64,000 nt of DNA from G963666705 sp963666705. GTDB lineage: Bacteria; Pseudomonadota; Alphaproteobacteria; CADEGL01. How positions within the stretch are numbered: the first letter of the stretch is position 1; the number at the start of each line of letters is the position of its first letter. The notes beneath the pieces were generated by a model. It saw only the letters and a program-made list of their open reading frames with translations. It was not told the origin of the DNA and ran no database searches. The stretch is from positions 124,001 through 188,000 of the forward strand of contig CAXXKO010000024.1 of assembly GCA_963666705.2 (NCBI GenBank), given 5' to 3'. Of this stretch, positions 51,887 through 61,275 are shown piece after piece. Made by a program: the position numbers and the translations under genes.

Positions 51887-52999
51887 ATGTCCCTGCCTTC
51901 GCAGCTCGCCATCCTCAGCCTCATCGCCGCCCTGTTGGGGGCCGGCTGGTACTGGCTCCTGGGCACGCCGGACGCGGCCAGGCCGGACCAGTCGCCGGCC
52001 CAAGCCGTCGCCGCTACCCTCGTCCTGGTCGAGGGCCTCGTGCTGGCCGAGGACCGGGTGGTCGTGCGCGCGGTGGGGACTGGCGAGGCGCTCCGCTCGG
52101 CGGCGATCCATCCCCCCGTGGCCGGCGAGGTGGTCGATGTCGCCTTCGAGGCGGAACAGCGGGTCGAGAAGGGAGCGGTTCTGATCCGCCTCGATGACGA
52201 GCACCAGCAGCTCGCCGTGCGCCTCATCGAGGTCGCGCTCGGCAAAGCCACGCGAGAGGTCGCGCGGGTCGAGAAGCTGGCATCCTCCGGGCACGTCTCG
52301 CAGGTCGCCCTCGAGGCCGCCCAGGCCGCGCTGCGGAGTGCCAGCCTGCGCCTCGATCAGGCCAAGGCCGACCTCGCCGACCGCACCGTCACCGCGCCCT
52401 TCGGCGGTGTCATCGGCATGACCGAGATCGACATCGGCGACCGGGTGACGGACGAGACCATGATCGCCACCCTCGACGACCGCTCGGTCGTCCTGGTCGA
52501 ATTCAGCCTGCCCGAGGACTACGCCGGCCGCATCCACCTGGGCGACAGGATCGTGGTCCGGCCCTGGTCCATGCCCGAGGCCGAGATGGAAGGCACCATC
52601 CAGGCCACGGACAGCCGCATCGACCCGACCTCGCGCTCGCTCCGCGTGCGCGCACAGGTCCCGAACCCCGAGGGTGCCATCCGCCCGGGCACTTCCTTCG
52701 AGGTCGAGCTCGCCTTCACCGGCCGCGCCTATCCCCGGGTGCGCGAGGTCGCCGTGCTGTGGAGCCGCGACGGCGCCTATCTCTGGCGCGCCAGCAATGG
52801 CGCGGCCGAGAAGGTCTTCGTGGCACTCGTGCGCCGCGACGGCGGCTGGATTCTGGTCGACGGCCCACTCGCGGCCGGCGACCTGGTCGTGGTCGAGGGG
52901 GTCCAGGGCCTGCGTGCCGGCCAGGCCCTCGACCCGGTCCCCTTCGGCTCCGACGAGGCCGCCGGAGCTGGCCTCGCACCGACGCGGGGCGGCTCGTGA
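51887..52999 (+). CDS. RND efflux periplasmic adaptor (membrane fusion protein)
   Basis: 370 residues. N-terminal membrane anchor (LAILSLIAALLGAGWYWLL), then barrel-sandwich/lipoyl halves (AIHPPVAGEVVDVAFEAEQRVEKGAVLIRLDD and DLADRTVTAPFGGVIG) flanking a short coiled-coil (about 105-165), and a beta-barrel domain. It links an RND pump to an outer-membrane channel; no TolC-type gene is adjacent. The ATG is only 76 bp from the IS21 end, so its original promoter may have been replaced. Its stop overlaps the pump gene by one base. Confidence 0.88.
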   Translation: MSLPSQLAILSLIAALLGAGWYWLLGTPDAARPDQSPAQAVAATLVLVEGLVLAEDRVVVRAVGTGEALRSAAIHPPVAGEVVDVAFEAEQRVEKGAVLIRLDDEHQQLAVRLIEVALGKATREVARVEKLASSGHVSQVALEAAQAALRSASLRLDQAKADLADRTVTAPFGGVIGMTEIDIGDRVTDETMIATLDDRSVVLVEFSLPEDYAGRIHLGDRIVVRPWSMPEAEMEGTIQATDSRIDPTSRSLRVRAQVPNPEGAIRPGTSFEVELAFTGRAYPRVREVAVLWSRDGAYLWRASNGAAEKVFVALVRRDGGWILVDGPLAAGDLVVVEGVQGLRAGQALDPVPFGSDEAAGAGLAPTRGGS

Positions 53000-55900
53000 T
53001 GGCGCGCGTCAGCGACCTGCCGGCCCTCTCCATCCGGCGCCCCGTGCTCATTGTGGTGGTGAACCTGCTGATCGCCCTCGGCGGCTTGGCCGCGCTGCTC
53101 GGCGTCGAGGTCCGCGAGCTGCCCGATGTGGACCGGCCCGTCGTCACGGTGCGCGCCTTCTTCGACGGCGCCTCGCCCGAGACCATGGACGCCGAGGTGA
53201 CGAGCGTGCTCGAGGGCGCCGTCGCGCGCGTCAATGGCGTCAAGACAATCAACGCCGCCAGCGAGGAGGACAACGCCCGCATCCGTGTCGAGTTCACCAC
53301 CGACGTCGACCTCGACGTGGCGGCCAACGACGTGCGCGAGGCGGTCGCGGCCATCGAGCGCCAGCTTCCCGAGGGGGTCGAGGACGTCGTCGTCGTCAAG
53401 GCGGACGCGGATTCCTCGCCCATCATCCGCCTCGCCCTGGTCAGCGACCGGCTGACCCAGGAGGTGCTGACCCGCCTGGCCGAGGACGACGTGTCGGCCG
53501 AGCTCTCGGCCATCCCGGGGGTCGCCACGGTCGAGCTGTTCGGCGACCAGGAGCGGGTCCTGCGCATCGTCGTCGATCCCATGCGGCTGGCCAGCTACCG
53601 CTTGTCGATCGACGATGTCGCCAGCGTCCTGCGCGGCACCAGCCTCGACGTGCCGGCGGGTAGCTTCAAGTCCGACGACCAGCTCCTGCTCGTGCGCGCC
53701 GATGCCTCGATCTGGCGGCCCGCCGACATCGAGGCGCTGGAGCTGCGCGACGACGTGCGGCTGGGCGAGGTGGCGCAGGCTTTCTACGGCCCGGCGGATG
53801 CCTTGAGCTACAGCCTCTTCAACGGCCGCAAGGTGGTCGGCCTCGGCATCATCCGGCGCGCCCAGTCGAACACCATCGCCATCTCGGACGCCGTGGATGA
53901 GGCGATTGCGCGCCTGAACCGCCGCCTGGACGACGCCGAGATCGTCAAGATATCCGACGACGCGCGCTTCATCCGCGGCTCCGTGCGTGAGGTGATCGTG
54001 AGCCTCTCCATAGCCGTCGCGATCGTCTTCGCCGTGATCTTCGCCTTCATCGGCTCCCTACGCCCGACCCTGATCCCCGCCGCCGCCATTCCGGTGGCGC
54101 TCATCGGCACCATCGCCGCGATCTGGCTCCTCGGCTTCTCGATCAACATCCTGACCCTGCTCGCCCTGGTGCTGGCCACGGGGATGATCGTCGACGATTC
54201 GATCGTCGTGGTGGAGAACGTCCAGCGCCACCGCACCATGGGGCTCAAGCCGATGGCGGCCGCCGTCGTGGGCACGCGCCAGGTGTTCTTCGCCGTGATC
54301 GCCACGACCGCGACCCTCGTCTCCGTCTTCATCCCCATCGCCTTCCTGCCCTCGATGACGGGCCGCCTGTTCACGGAGTTCAGCCTGGTGCTGGCCGTGG
54401 CCGTGGCGATCTCGTCCTTCGTGGCGCTCTCCCTTTGCGCCATGCTGGCTTCGCGCCTTCCAGCGCTCGAGGGCGATGCGGGGGCGGCGGGCGGCGCCCT
54501 CGCGCGGGCGGGGCGCAGGGCGGCCGGGGTCTACGAGCGGCTGCTCGACTTCACCCTTTCGGCGCGGCTCCTGGTGCTTGGTGGGACGGCCCTCGTCGCC
54601 CTCGCCGCGCTGGCCCTCTTCCCCACCATCGAGGAGGAGCTGCTGCCGCCCGAGGATCGCGGCGCCCTCTTCATCATGATGCAGGGGCCCGACGGGGTCG
54701 GCCTCGAATACATGGACCGCCAGTCGGCCCGGGCCGAGGCGCTGCTGCGGCCGCTCCAGGAGAGCGGCGAGGTCGGCAACGTGCTCTCGATCGTCGGGCG
54801 CTGGGACCTCAACCGGGTCTGGATCGTCGCCCCGCTCGCCCCCTGGTCGGCGCGCGCGCGCACCCAGGCCGAGATCGCGGAGGCCCTGCGCGGGCCCCTG
54901 CGGGCGATTCCCGGGGCGACCACGCGCATCTGGTCGCCCAACAGCCTGCGGCTGCATCGCACCGGCGGCCGTGTCGAGTTCGCCCTCACCGGGTCGAGCT
55001 ATCGCGACCTCGCGGCGGCGGCCGACGATTTCCTCGCCGCCATGCACGAGCGCCTGCCCGGCATTGAGAACCCGGAGATCGAGTTCCAGCAGACCCAGCC
55101 CCAGATCTCGATCAGAATCGACCGGCGCCGCGCCGAGGACCTGGGCGTGCCGGTCGAGGGCGTCGCCGATACCCTGCGCGCCATGGTCGACGGCTTCGAG
55201 GTGGCCGAGCTCAATGTTGACGACCGCTCGGTCCCGGTGCTGCTCGAATCCGCCGCCGGCGCCATCGACGACCCGAGCGACCTCGGCAACCTCTTCGTCA
55301 CCGGTGCCGGGGGCGCGCTCGTGCCGCTCTCGGCCTTCGTCACCCTGGAGGAGGTGGGGGTCGCGGCCGAGCTCGACCGCACCGGCCAGAAGCGCGCGGT
55401 CGAGATCGATTGTCCGCTCAAACCCGGCTATTCGATGCGCGCGGCGATGGCCGATCTGGAGGCGATGGCCGACGATATCCTGCCGCCGGGGATCGACCTG
55501 CGTTTCATCAACGAGGCGTCGACCCTCGAGGAAACCTCGAACGAGGTGGCCATCGTCTTCGGCTTCGCCATCCTCATCGTCCTGCTCGTGCTCGCGGCGC
55601 AGTTCGAGAGCGTGCTGAGCGCCCTCGTCATCGTGCTGACAGTGCCCTTCGGCCTGGCCGCCGCGGTCTTCGCCCTCAAGCTCACGGGCTCGACCCTCAA
55701 CATCTACAGCCAGATCGGCCTCATCATGCTGGTCGGGCTGATGGCCAAGAACGGCATCCTGGTGGTCGAGTTCGCCGACCAGCTCCGCGACCGCGGCCAC
55801 ACGGTGATGGCGGCGGTGCGCGAGGCCGCCCTCACGCGCCTGCGGCCGGTGATGATGACCATGCTCTCGACGGTCCTGGGCGCATTGCCGCTGGTCCTGG

Positions 55901-56121
55901 CGAGCGGGCCGGGTGCGGAGGCGCGGATGGCCATCGGCTGGGTCGTCTTCGGCGGCCTCGGCATCGCCACCGTCTTCACGCTTATCCTGATCCCGGTGAT
56001 CTACAGCCTCCTGGCCCCTCTCAGCCGGCCCCGCGCCCATGCCGGCATCCGCCTCGATCGCGAGCTGCGCGAGATCGAGGCCGGGCACGATGCGCCCGCG
56101 CTCGGCCAAGCGGCCGAGTAG
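52999..56121 (+). CDS. RND family efflux transporter permease (AcrB/MdtC-like)
   Basis: 1040 residues, full length. Twelve-helix RND layout with the two large periplasmic loops; TM4 has GMIVDDSIVVVENVQRH, with the paired Asp of the proton relay, and TM10 has LMAKNGILVVEFADQLRD, with the lysine partner. The closing TM12 GWVVFGGLGIATVFTLILIPVIYSLL is complete. Exports hydrophobic toxins or drugs driven by protons. The start overlaps the adaptor stop (TGATG). Confidence 0.95.
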   Translation: MARVSDLPALSIRRPVLIVVVNLLIALGGLAALLGVEVRELPDVDRPVVTVRAFFDGASPETMDAEVTSVLEGAVARVNGVKTINAASEEDNARIRVEFTTDVDLDVAANDVREAVAAIERQLPEGVEDVVVVKADADSSPIIRLALVSDRLTQEVLTRLAEDDVSAELSAIPGVATVELFGDQERVLRIVVDPMRLASYRLSIDDVASVLRGTSLDVPAGSFKSDDQLLLVRADASIWRPADIEALELRDDVRLGEVAQAFYGPADALSYSLFNGRKVVGLGIIRRAQSNTIAISDAVDEAIARLNRRLDDAEIVKISDDARFIRGSVREVIVSLSIAVAIVFAVIFAFIGSLRPTLIPAAAIPVALIGTIAAIWLLGFSINILTLLALVLATGMIVDDSIVVVENVQRHRTMGLKPMAAAVVGTRQVFFAVIATTATLVSVFIPIAFLPSMTGRLFTEFSLVLAVAVAISSFVALSLCAMLASRLPALEGDAGAAGGALARAGRRAAGVYERLLDFTLSARLLVLGGTALVALAALALFPTIEEELLPPEDRGALFIMMQGPDGVGLEYMDRQSARAEALLRPLQESGEVGNVLSIVGRWDLNRVWIVAPLAPWSARARTQAEIAEALRGPLRAIPGATTRIWSPNSLRLHRTGGRVEFALTGSSYRDLAAAADDFLAAMHERLPGIENPEIEFQQTQPQISIRIDRRRAEDLGVPVEGVADTLRAMVDGFEVAELNVDDRSVPVLLESAAGAIDDPSDLGNLFVTGAGGALVPLSAFVTLEEVGVAAELDRTGQKRAVEIDCPLKPGYSMRAAMADLEAMADDILPPGIDLRFINEASTLEETSNEVAIVFGFAILIVLLVLAAQFESVLSALVIVLTVPFGLAAAVFALKLTGSTLNIYSQIGLIMLVGLMAKNGILVVEFADQLRDRGHTVMAAVREAALTRLRPVMMTMLSTVLGALPLVLASGPGAEARMAIGWVVFGGLGIATVFTLILIPVIYSLLAPLSRPRAHAGIRLDRELREIEAGHDAPALGQAAE

Positions 56122-56215
56122 TCGCGTGGGCAGCCCGCTCCCCTGATTGTGGGCGAGAGGCCCATGGGCTACGGTCGAGGCCGAGGGGAAACACCGAAAG
56201 GGAGGTCGTGCGCCG

Positions 56216-56692
56216 ATGCCGGAGCTCAAGGAATCGCTGAGGCCGTTCGTGGCCCAGCCCAATGTTGCCGTGCTCGCCACCCTGCGCAAGGACGGCACGC
56301 CGCACATGACGGCCGTGTGGTACGAGTACGTGGACGGCGCGGTCAATGTCCCGGTCACCGAGGGCCGGCTCAAATACAAGCACGCCCTGCGCGACCCCAG
56401 GGTGTCCCTCGCCATCACCAGGCAGGGCTTGCCCTATAAGCTCGTGGTCTTCGAGGGCACGGCCCTGTTCCAGATCGAGGGCGGCCAGGATTTCTTCCGC
56501 CGCCAGGCATTGCGCTATTACGGTGAGGAGAACGGCACCAAGTACGCGGACTACGACGAAGCGGACCCCGAGCGCCGCATCATCCTCCATTACGAGCCGA
56601 GCAAGATCATCGCCTACGACTTCGCCAACGAGGACGACTATCACCGGCCCTGGGGCGAGAGCCGGGGCATCCACTGGCCGAGCAGTGATTGA
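56216..56692 (+). CDS. PPOX-class F420/FMN-dependent split-barrel protein 1
   Basis: 158 residues. Family core: NVAVLATLRKDGTPHMTAVWYEYVDG, VTEGRLKYKHALRDPRVSLAI and the FEGTALFQIEGGQDFF strand. Resembles the TIGR03618/Rv1155-type PPOX group, which bind F420 in actinobacteria and FMN elsewhere. ATG 56216 is preceded by GGGAGG. It overlaps the next, homologous gene by 8 bp. Confidence 0.85.
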   Translation: MPELKESLRPFVAQPNVAVLATLRKDGTPHMTAVWYEYVDGAVNVPVTEGRLKYKHALRDPRVSLAITRQGLPYKLVVFEGTALFQIEGGQDFFRRQALRYYGEENGTKYADYDEADPERRIILHYEPSKIIAYDFANEDDYHRPWGESRGIHWPSSD

Positions 56693-57188
56693 GCTCCGGG
56701 AGTCCCTTGCGGAATTCATCGCCGAGGCCCGCATCGGCATCCTCGCCACCCTGCGCGTGGACGGCACGCCGCACCTGACCGCCGTCTGGTACGTCTACGA
56801 GGACGGCGTGGTGAAGGTGAGCGTCACCGAGGGGCGGCTCAAATACAAGCACGCCCGCCGCGACCCGCGCGTTTCCCTGGCCGTGGTTGGAAGCGAGCTG
56901 CCCTACAAGCAGGTGACCCTCGAGGGGCTGGCGGAGATCGAGGAGGATGGTGGCGCGGCGTTCTTCCGACGCCTGGCCGTGCTTTATTACGGCGCGGAGA
57001 AGGGGGCCGAATACGCCGAGCACGACGAGCGCGACCCCGAGCGGCGCGTCATCCTGCATTTCCACCCCACCCGCGCCATCGCCCGCGATTCCGCTTTCGA
57101 GGACGACTACCACCGCGCCTGGGGCGAAGGCTACGACATGAGCTTTATGGGGCGGAGCGGCGTGCGCGACCCCGGTCGAATTGATTAG
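56685..57188 (+). CDS. PPOX-class F420/FMN-dependent split-barrel protein 2
   Basis: 167 residues from GTG 56685, which lies inside the end of gene 1; the first aligned residues (ELRESLAEF) match gene 1 (ELKESLRPF). Paralogous throughout: RIGILATLRVDGTPHLTAVWYVYEDG and VTEGRLKYKHARRDPRVSLAVV. The pair arose by tandem duplication and may form a heterodimer; split-barrel flavoproteins bind cofactor at the dimer interface. The C-terminus is about ten residues longer than gene 1. Confidence 0.83.
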   Translation: MIELRESLAEFIAEARIGILATLRVDGTPHLTAVWYVYEDGVVKVSVTEGRLKYKHARRDPRVSLAVVGSELPYKQVTLEGLAEIEEDGGAAFFRRLAVLYYGAEKGAEYAEHDERDPERRVILHFHPTRAIARDSAFEDDYHRAWGEGYDMSFMGRSGVRDPGRID

Positions 57189-57297
57189 CAACAGTATGTG
57201 TCTGGCTGGCAGCAGGATATAGTTGCTCGTGTCTAGACATTGACAGCATTGAATTTCCAGGCCGTGCATTTGGTGCGCGGCCGGCGAGGGGGTGACC

Positions 57298-57423
57298 ATG
57301 GCACGAATGGCGAGGCTGGTGGCGCGGGGCATCCCGCGCCACGTGACCCGGCGCGGCGCGCGGCGCCGGGAGGACTTCCTCGTGCCCGGCGCCGCCGGCC
57401 TGGGCGTGGAGATGGGGTCATGA
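57298..57423 (+). pseudogene. 5' remnant of a REP-associated (IS200-like) tyrosine transposase
   Basis: 41 codons: MARMARLVARGIPRHVTRRG then ARRREDFLVPG. The first ~27 residues match the conserved N-terminus of RAYT/IS200-like transposases (MARxARxVxPGxPHHVTxRGxRRQxxF). After that the frame is unrelated and stops at 57421-57423, overlapping the ATG of the next gene (ATGA). The catalytic HUH motif and tyrosine are absent, so it is dead as a transposase. Confidence 0.7.
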
Positions 57424-58508
57424 CCGCCCCCGGGACGACCTCAGCCGCCCGGGCCGACTGGCCGACCCGCCTGGTCGCGCCCGAGGTGCTGCGCGACCTC
57501 ATGGAGCGGCTGCTGCGCGCCGCTGGCTGCCCGCCCGACATCGCCGCGACGGCGGCTGATGTGCACCTGGAGGCCGACCTGTGCGGCCACGACATCCAGG
57601 GGCTCGACCACATGGAATCGCTGATCGCCGACATCCGGGCCGGCCATATCGATCCGGCCGGCCGGCCCGAGATCGTCGCCGAGGGCGATGCCTGGGCCCA
57701 TATCGGCGGCAACAACGGCCTCGGCCACCCGGCCGGGATCCTGGCCGCCGAGACCGCGATCGCCAAGGCGAAGGGTGCGGGCTGCGCCGTGGTCGGCATC
57801 AAGGACAGCGCCGACATATTCCTGCTTGGCCACTACGGGGCCATGATCGCGCGCGCGGGCCAGGTGGCGATGATCTGCACCGTGGTGCCGCCCACCGTCC
57901 ATCCCTATGGCGGCACCGAGGCGATCCTGGGCACCAACCCGCTTGTCCTCGCCGTGCCCACGGCGGGGCCCAATCCGGTGCTGCTCGACATGGCGACAAG
58001 CGCCGTGGCCATGTCGCGGGCGCGCCAGGCGGCCTATCACGGCACGCCCCTGCCCGAGGGCGTCGGCGTCGGCCCCGACGGCGCGCCCACCACCGACGCC
58101 GCCGCGATCCACGATGGCGCGGTCGGCCCCCTGGCCGACCATCGCGGCTTCGGCCTGGCCCTGTGCCTGGGCCTCATGGCCGGGCCGCTGGTCGGTGCCG
58201 CGACCGGCAAGGCGCTCGATGCCTGGCACGGTCGGGCGGTGCCGTTCCTCGGCTTCGGCCACTTCTTCCTGGCCGTCGACCCGGCCATCTTCGGCTCCCC
58301 GGATGTCTTCCGCGCCGCCGTGGACGTGCACCTGGCCGAGATCCGCGCCTCGCGCAAGGCCTCCGGCGTCGACGCCATCCGCATCCCCGGCGAGCGCACG
58401 TATCTGACCCGCGAGCGCAGCCTGCGCGAGGGCATCCGGATGTTCGAGGAAGTCTGGTCCCGCGCCGCCGTCATGGCCGCGGAATTGGGTGTGGAGATGC
58501 CGGCGTAG
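57420..58508 (+). CDS. Ldh family oxidoreductase (malate/L-lactate/ureidoglycolate dehydrogenase type)
   Basis: 362 residues. The non-Rossmann NAD(P)-dependent fold of the malate/L-lactate dehydrogenase (YlbC/AllD) family is shown by DVHLEADLCGHDIQGLDHME, GNNGLGHPAGILAAETAIAKAK, DIFLLGHYGAMIARAGQVAM, GTNPLVLAVPTAGPNPVLLDMATSAVAM and HRGFGLALCLGLMAGPL. The histidine in CGHDIQG replaces the SHG-type motif of most relatives. It reduces or oxidises a 2-keto/2-hydroxy acid. Translation may be coupled to the transposase remnant. A longer in-frame extension to 57240 shows no family match. Confidence 0.87.
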   Translation: MTAPGTTSAARADWPTRLVAPEVLRDLMERLLRAAGCPPDIAATAADVHLEADLCGHDIQGLDHMESLIADIRAGHIDPAGRPEIVAEGDAWAHIGGNNGLGHPAGILAAETAIAKAKGAGCAVVGIKDSADIFLLGHYGAMIARAGQVAMICTVVPPTVHPYGGTEAILGTNPLVLAVPTAGPNPVLLDMATSAVAMSRARQAAYHGTPLPEGVGVGPDGAPTTDAAAIHDGAVGPLADHRGFGLALCLGLMAGPLVGAATGKALDAWHGRAVPFLGFGHFFLAVDPAIFGSPDVFRAAVDVHLAEIRASRKASGVDAIRIPGERTYLTRERSLREGIRMFEEVWSRAAVMAAELGVEMPA

Positions 58509-58586
58509 GATGGGGCGGCGCAGACACGGGATCGGATGCGCCTGTTATCCGGTGCCGGTAAATTCAATCGACCGCTCGCTGCTCTC

Positions 58587-58738
58587 CTAGAGCGTTTCCA
58601 GTTCGACTGGAATCGCTTCAGGCCGCAAGGCGGCCCGCCGGTCGCCCGGCGCGCCCGCGCAGGTGCGGACCTCTTGGTCCGCTGCCGCGAGCGACAAATA
58701 GGGCTAGAGTGGGTCCGATCAAAGCGGAACCGCTCTAG
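58587..58738. repeat. Composite multi-hairpin intergenic repeat, copy 2
   Basis: 152 bp with inverted ends CTAGAGCG...CGCTCTAG that extend imperfectly inward (TTCC..TT..GA..GG). Inside are four palindromes: TTCCAGTTCGACTGGAA (58595-58611), GGCCGCAAGGCGGCC (58621-58635), CGGACC/GGTCCG (about 58667-58682) and AGCGGAACCGCT (58723-58734). Related to copy 1 at 1325. The right end supplies the TAG stop codon of the broken SDR gene on the minus strand. Confidence 0.85.
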
Positions 58739-58823
58739 AACCCCACGATCACCGCGCCGCCGTTGACGCCGAGCACCTGGCCGGTAATGAAGCTGGCCTC
58801 GGGCGAGGCCAGGAAGGCGACGG
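58735..58823 (-). pseudogene. 3' piece of an SDR gene split by IS21 copy 2
   Basis: Minus-strand frame TVAFLASPEASFITGQVLGV then NGGAVIVGF and a TAG stop: the conserved SDR C-terminus. It is the missing end of the gene at 61394-62075. The CGACGG (58818-58823) next to the element is repeated at 61394-61399. Confidence 0.92.
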
Positions 58824-59014
58824 TGTCAATGGCGGAGCAAAAAGGGACCACCTCGGCGGTGTAAGAAGGGACCGCTTGGCGGCTGCGGGCTTGTCCCCGT
58901 AGTCCACGGGAGGGCCCCGCGCGCGACGCGGCGTGCCCTCAACAGGCTGACGCGGCGGCGCGCGCGGGAGGGACCTGTGGGCCCACGGGGTCAAGCGTGG
59001 GCTGGGTGGTCGGT

Positions 59015-59779
59015 TCAGTTAGCAGTCGGGGTTTGACGCCTGCGGCTCTGGTTGAGCCTGTAGCTGTCACCGTTCATCTCGAGGATGTTGACGTGGTGGG
59101 TGAGGCGATCGAGGAGCGCGCCGGTGAGGCGCTCGGAGCCGAACACCTCGGTCCATTCGTCGAAGGGCAGATTGGTGGTGACCAGGGTCGAGCCCCGCTC
59201 GTAGCGTTGGCTGAACACCTCGAACAACAGCTCGGCGCCGGTCTTCGACAGCGGCACGAAGCCGAGTTCGTCGACGATCAGAAGCTTGTAGGTGGCGAGC
59301 TTCTTCTGGAACCTCAGCAGCTGCTTGTCATCGCGGGCCTCGATGAGTTCGTGGACCAGCGCGGCGGCGGTGATGAAGCCGACCGAGAGGCCCTTCTGGC
59401 AGGCCGCCAGGCCGAGACCGAGGGCGATGTGGGTCTTGCCGGTCCCACTGTTGCCGAGCGCGATGAGGTTCTCGCGGCGCTCGATGTACTCGCAGCGGGC
59501 CAGCTCCAGGACCAGCGCCTTGTTGAGCGAGGGGATGACCTTGAAGTCGAAGCTGTCGAGGCTCTTGACCACGGGGAAGCGCGCCGCCTTGATGCGCCGC
59601 TCGACCATGCGGCGCTCGCGGTCGATCAGCTCGAGCTCGGCGAGTCTCAACAGGTAGCGGACGTGATCGACGCCTTCCGAGGCGCACTGCCGGGCGATCT
59701 TGTCGTACTCGCGCAGGAAGGTCGGCAGCTTCAGCGTCTCGAGGTGGTGGGCGAGCAGCACTTGCGGTGTGTCGGTCAT
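59015..59779 (-). CDS. istB: IS21 helper ATPase IstB
   Basis: 254 residues, start MTDTPQVLLAHHLETLKLPT. Walker A GNSGTGKTH, Walker B LLIVDELGF, sensor VTTNLPF. Very similar to copy 1 but clearly diverged (for example DDKQLLRFQKKLATYKL against DEKRLLRLQKQLAKYHL), so the two elements arrived separately or split long ago. Overlaps istA by 4 bp. Confidence 0.95.
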   Translation of the reverse strand: MTDTPQVLLAHHLETLKLPTFLREYDKIARQCASEGVDHVRYLLRLAELELIDRERRMVERRIKAARFPVVKSLDSFDFKVIPSLNKALVLELARCEYIERRENLIALGNSGTGKTHIALGLGLAACQKGLSVGFITAAALVHELIEARDDKQLLRFQKKLATYKLLIVDELGFVPLSKTGAELLFEVFSQRYERGSTLVTTNLPFDEWTEVFGSERLTGALLDRLTHHVNILEMNGDSYRLNQSRRRQTPTAN

Positions 59780-61275
59780 GCGCCGAGCCCCGACAGCAGG
59801 CTCATGTACGACTTGGCGGACGTCATCGCGACCCGGGCGCGCGGCAGATACGGATAGACGTCGAGGTTGAGCCTGGGCGGCCGCCGCTCGATGCGGCACA
59901 GTACCAGGTGCTTCACCGCATCAAAGCCGATTGCGCCGAGCCGCAGGGCGTCGCCGACCGCACCCTCGACCTCCTCGAGCCGGAAGGTCTCCAGTAGACG
60001 GAGCACCTGGACGTACTCGCGCTTGCCTGCCTTGCCCATACGAGCTTCGAGGAGCCGCCGCAGAGTGATGAAGGCCTCGGGCAGGTCCCAGCCCGCCAAT
60101 GGCGCGGCCTGGTCGAGGGCGCCGATCTTCTGCTCGATCAAGGGCAGGTAATGCAGCGGGTCGAAGATCAGGTCCTCGCTGTCGTAGGACCGGCGGTGCC
60201 GGGCGATCACCTCGGCCCCGCAGCTGATCACCACCTCATCGACGTAGCCCCGGATGAGCACCTCACGGTGGCCGTAGGCCACGGGCACGGAATAGTCGTT
60301 GCTGCGGTAACGCACCAGCGACAGCGAACTCGCCCGTCCAGGGCGCTTATCGCAGGCATCATAGGGAGCAGGCGGCAATGGCAAGAGAACTTGACGATCC
60401 CGCTCGAGACGCTCGCCGATGGTCTCCTTGTGGCCCCGCAGCCGCGCCGCCTGGCGCCGGCGGCACTGTTCGGCGAGAGCATCGTTGAGGGCCGCGAAGC
60501 TCTCGGCACGCGGGACGGGGACCAGGAAGTTCCGCCGGATGAAGCCGACCAGTCCCTCGACCTTGCCCTTGTCGTTGCCCTTGCCCGGCCGGCCGAACCT
60601 GTCCTCGAACAGATAGTGGGACTGAAGCTCCGTGAAGACGCGCGTTCGCTGCCGCTTCCCATCGCCCAGGATCCGGGCAACCGCCAGCTTGGTGTTGTCG
60701 TACAGGATGGATCGGGGGACGCCGCCGAAGAAGGCAAACGCCGCGTTGTGGCCATCGCAGAATGCTTCGGTCGTCTCCGCCGGATAGGCCGCAACAAAGC
60801 AACCATCACTGTGGGGAAGGTCGAAGGCAAGGAAGTGGATCTTCCGTAACGCGCCGCCGATCACCGCCATCGCTTCGCCGAAGTCCGCCTGGGCGTGACC
60901 GGGGGAATGGGAGAGTGGCACGAACACCTCACGCGACCGAAGCCCCTGCTCACGAACGTAGTCCTTCACGATGGTGTAGCCGCCCGTGAAACCGTACTCG
61001 TCCCGGAGGCGGTCGAAGATGCGCTTCGCAGTGTGCCGTTGCTTGCGGTGGCTGGTCCGATCGTCTTCCAAGATCCGATCGATGATTCCCGTGAACGGAC
61101 CCAGCTTTGGCCGCCTCGGCGGCGCGCTTCGGCGATACCCTGGCGGCACCGAGAACGACAGCATCTTACGGACCGTCTTGCGGTCTACACCAAACACCCG
61201 CGAGGCCTCGCGGGTGCTCATCCCCTCGACATGACACGCCCGCCGAACCCGTGCGTACAACTCCACCCGATACAT
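59776..61275 (-). CDS. istA: IS21 transposase IstA
   Basis: 499 residues from ATG 61275 (MYRVELYARVRRACHVEGMS), exactly the length of copy 1. HTH GMSTREASRVFGVDRKTVRKML, DDE core with PGHAQADFGEAM, FGGVPRSILYDNT and GKGNDKGKVEGLV. Intact. A longer frame to 61329 is less likely because copy 1 starts at the same MYxV position behind GGCGGG. Confidence 0.95.
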   Translation of the reverse strand: MYRVELYARVRRACHVEGMSTREASRVFGVDRKTVRKMLSFSVPPGYRRSAPPRRPKLGPFTGIIDRILEDDRTSHRKQRHTAKRIFDRLRDEYGFTGGYTIVKDYVREQGLRSREVFVPLSHSPGHAQADFGEAMAVIGGALRKIHFLAFDLPHSDGCFVAAYPAETTEAFCDGHNAAFAFFGGVPRSILYDNTKLAVARILGDGKRQRTRVFTELQSHYLFEDRFGRPGKGNDKGKVEGLVGFIRRNFLVPVPRAESFAALNDALAEQCRRRQAARLRGHKETIGERLERDRQVLLPLPPAPYDACDKRPGRASSLSLVRYRSNDYSVPVAYGHREVLIRGYVDEVVISCGAEVIARHRRSYDSEDLIFDPLHYLPLIEQKIGALDQAAPLAGWDLPEAFITLRRLLEARMGKAGKREYVQVLRLLETFRLEEVEGAVGDALRLGAIGFDAVKHLVLCRIERRPPRLNLDVYPYLPRARVAMTSAKSYMSLLSGLGA

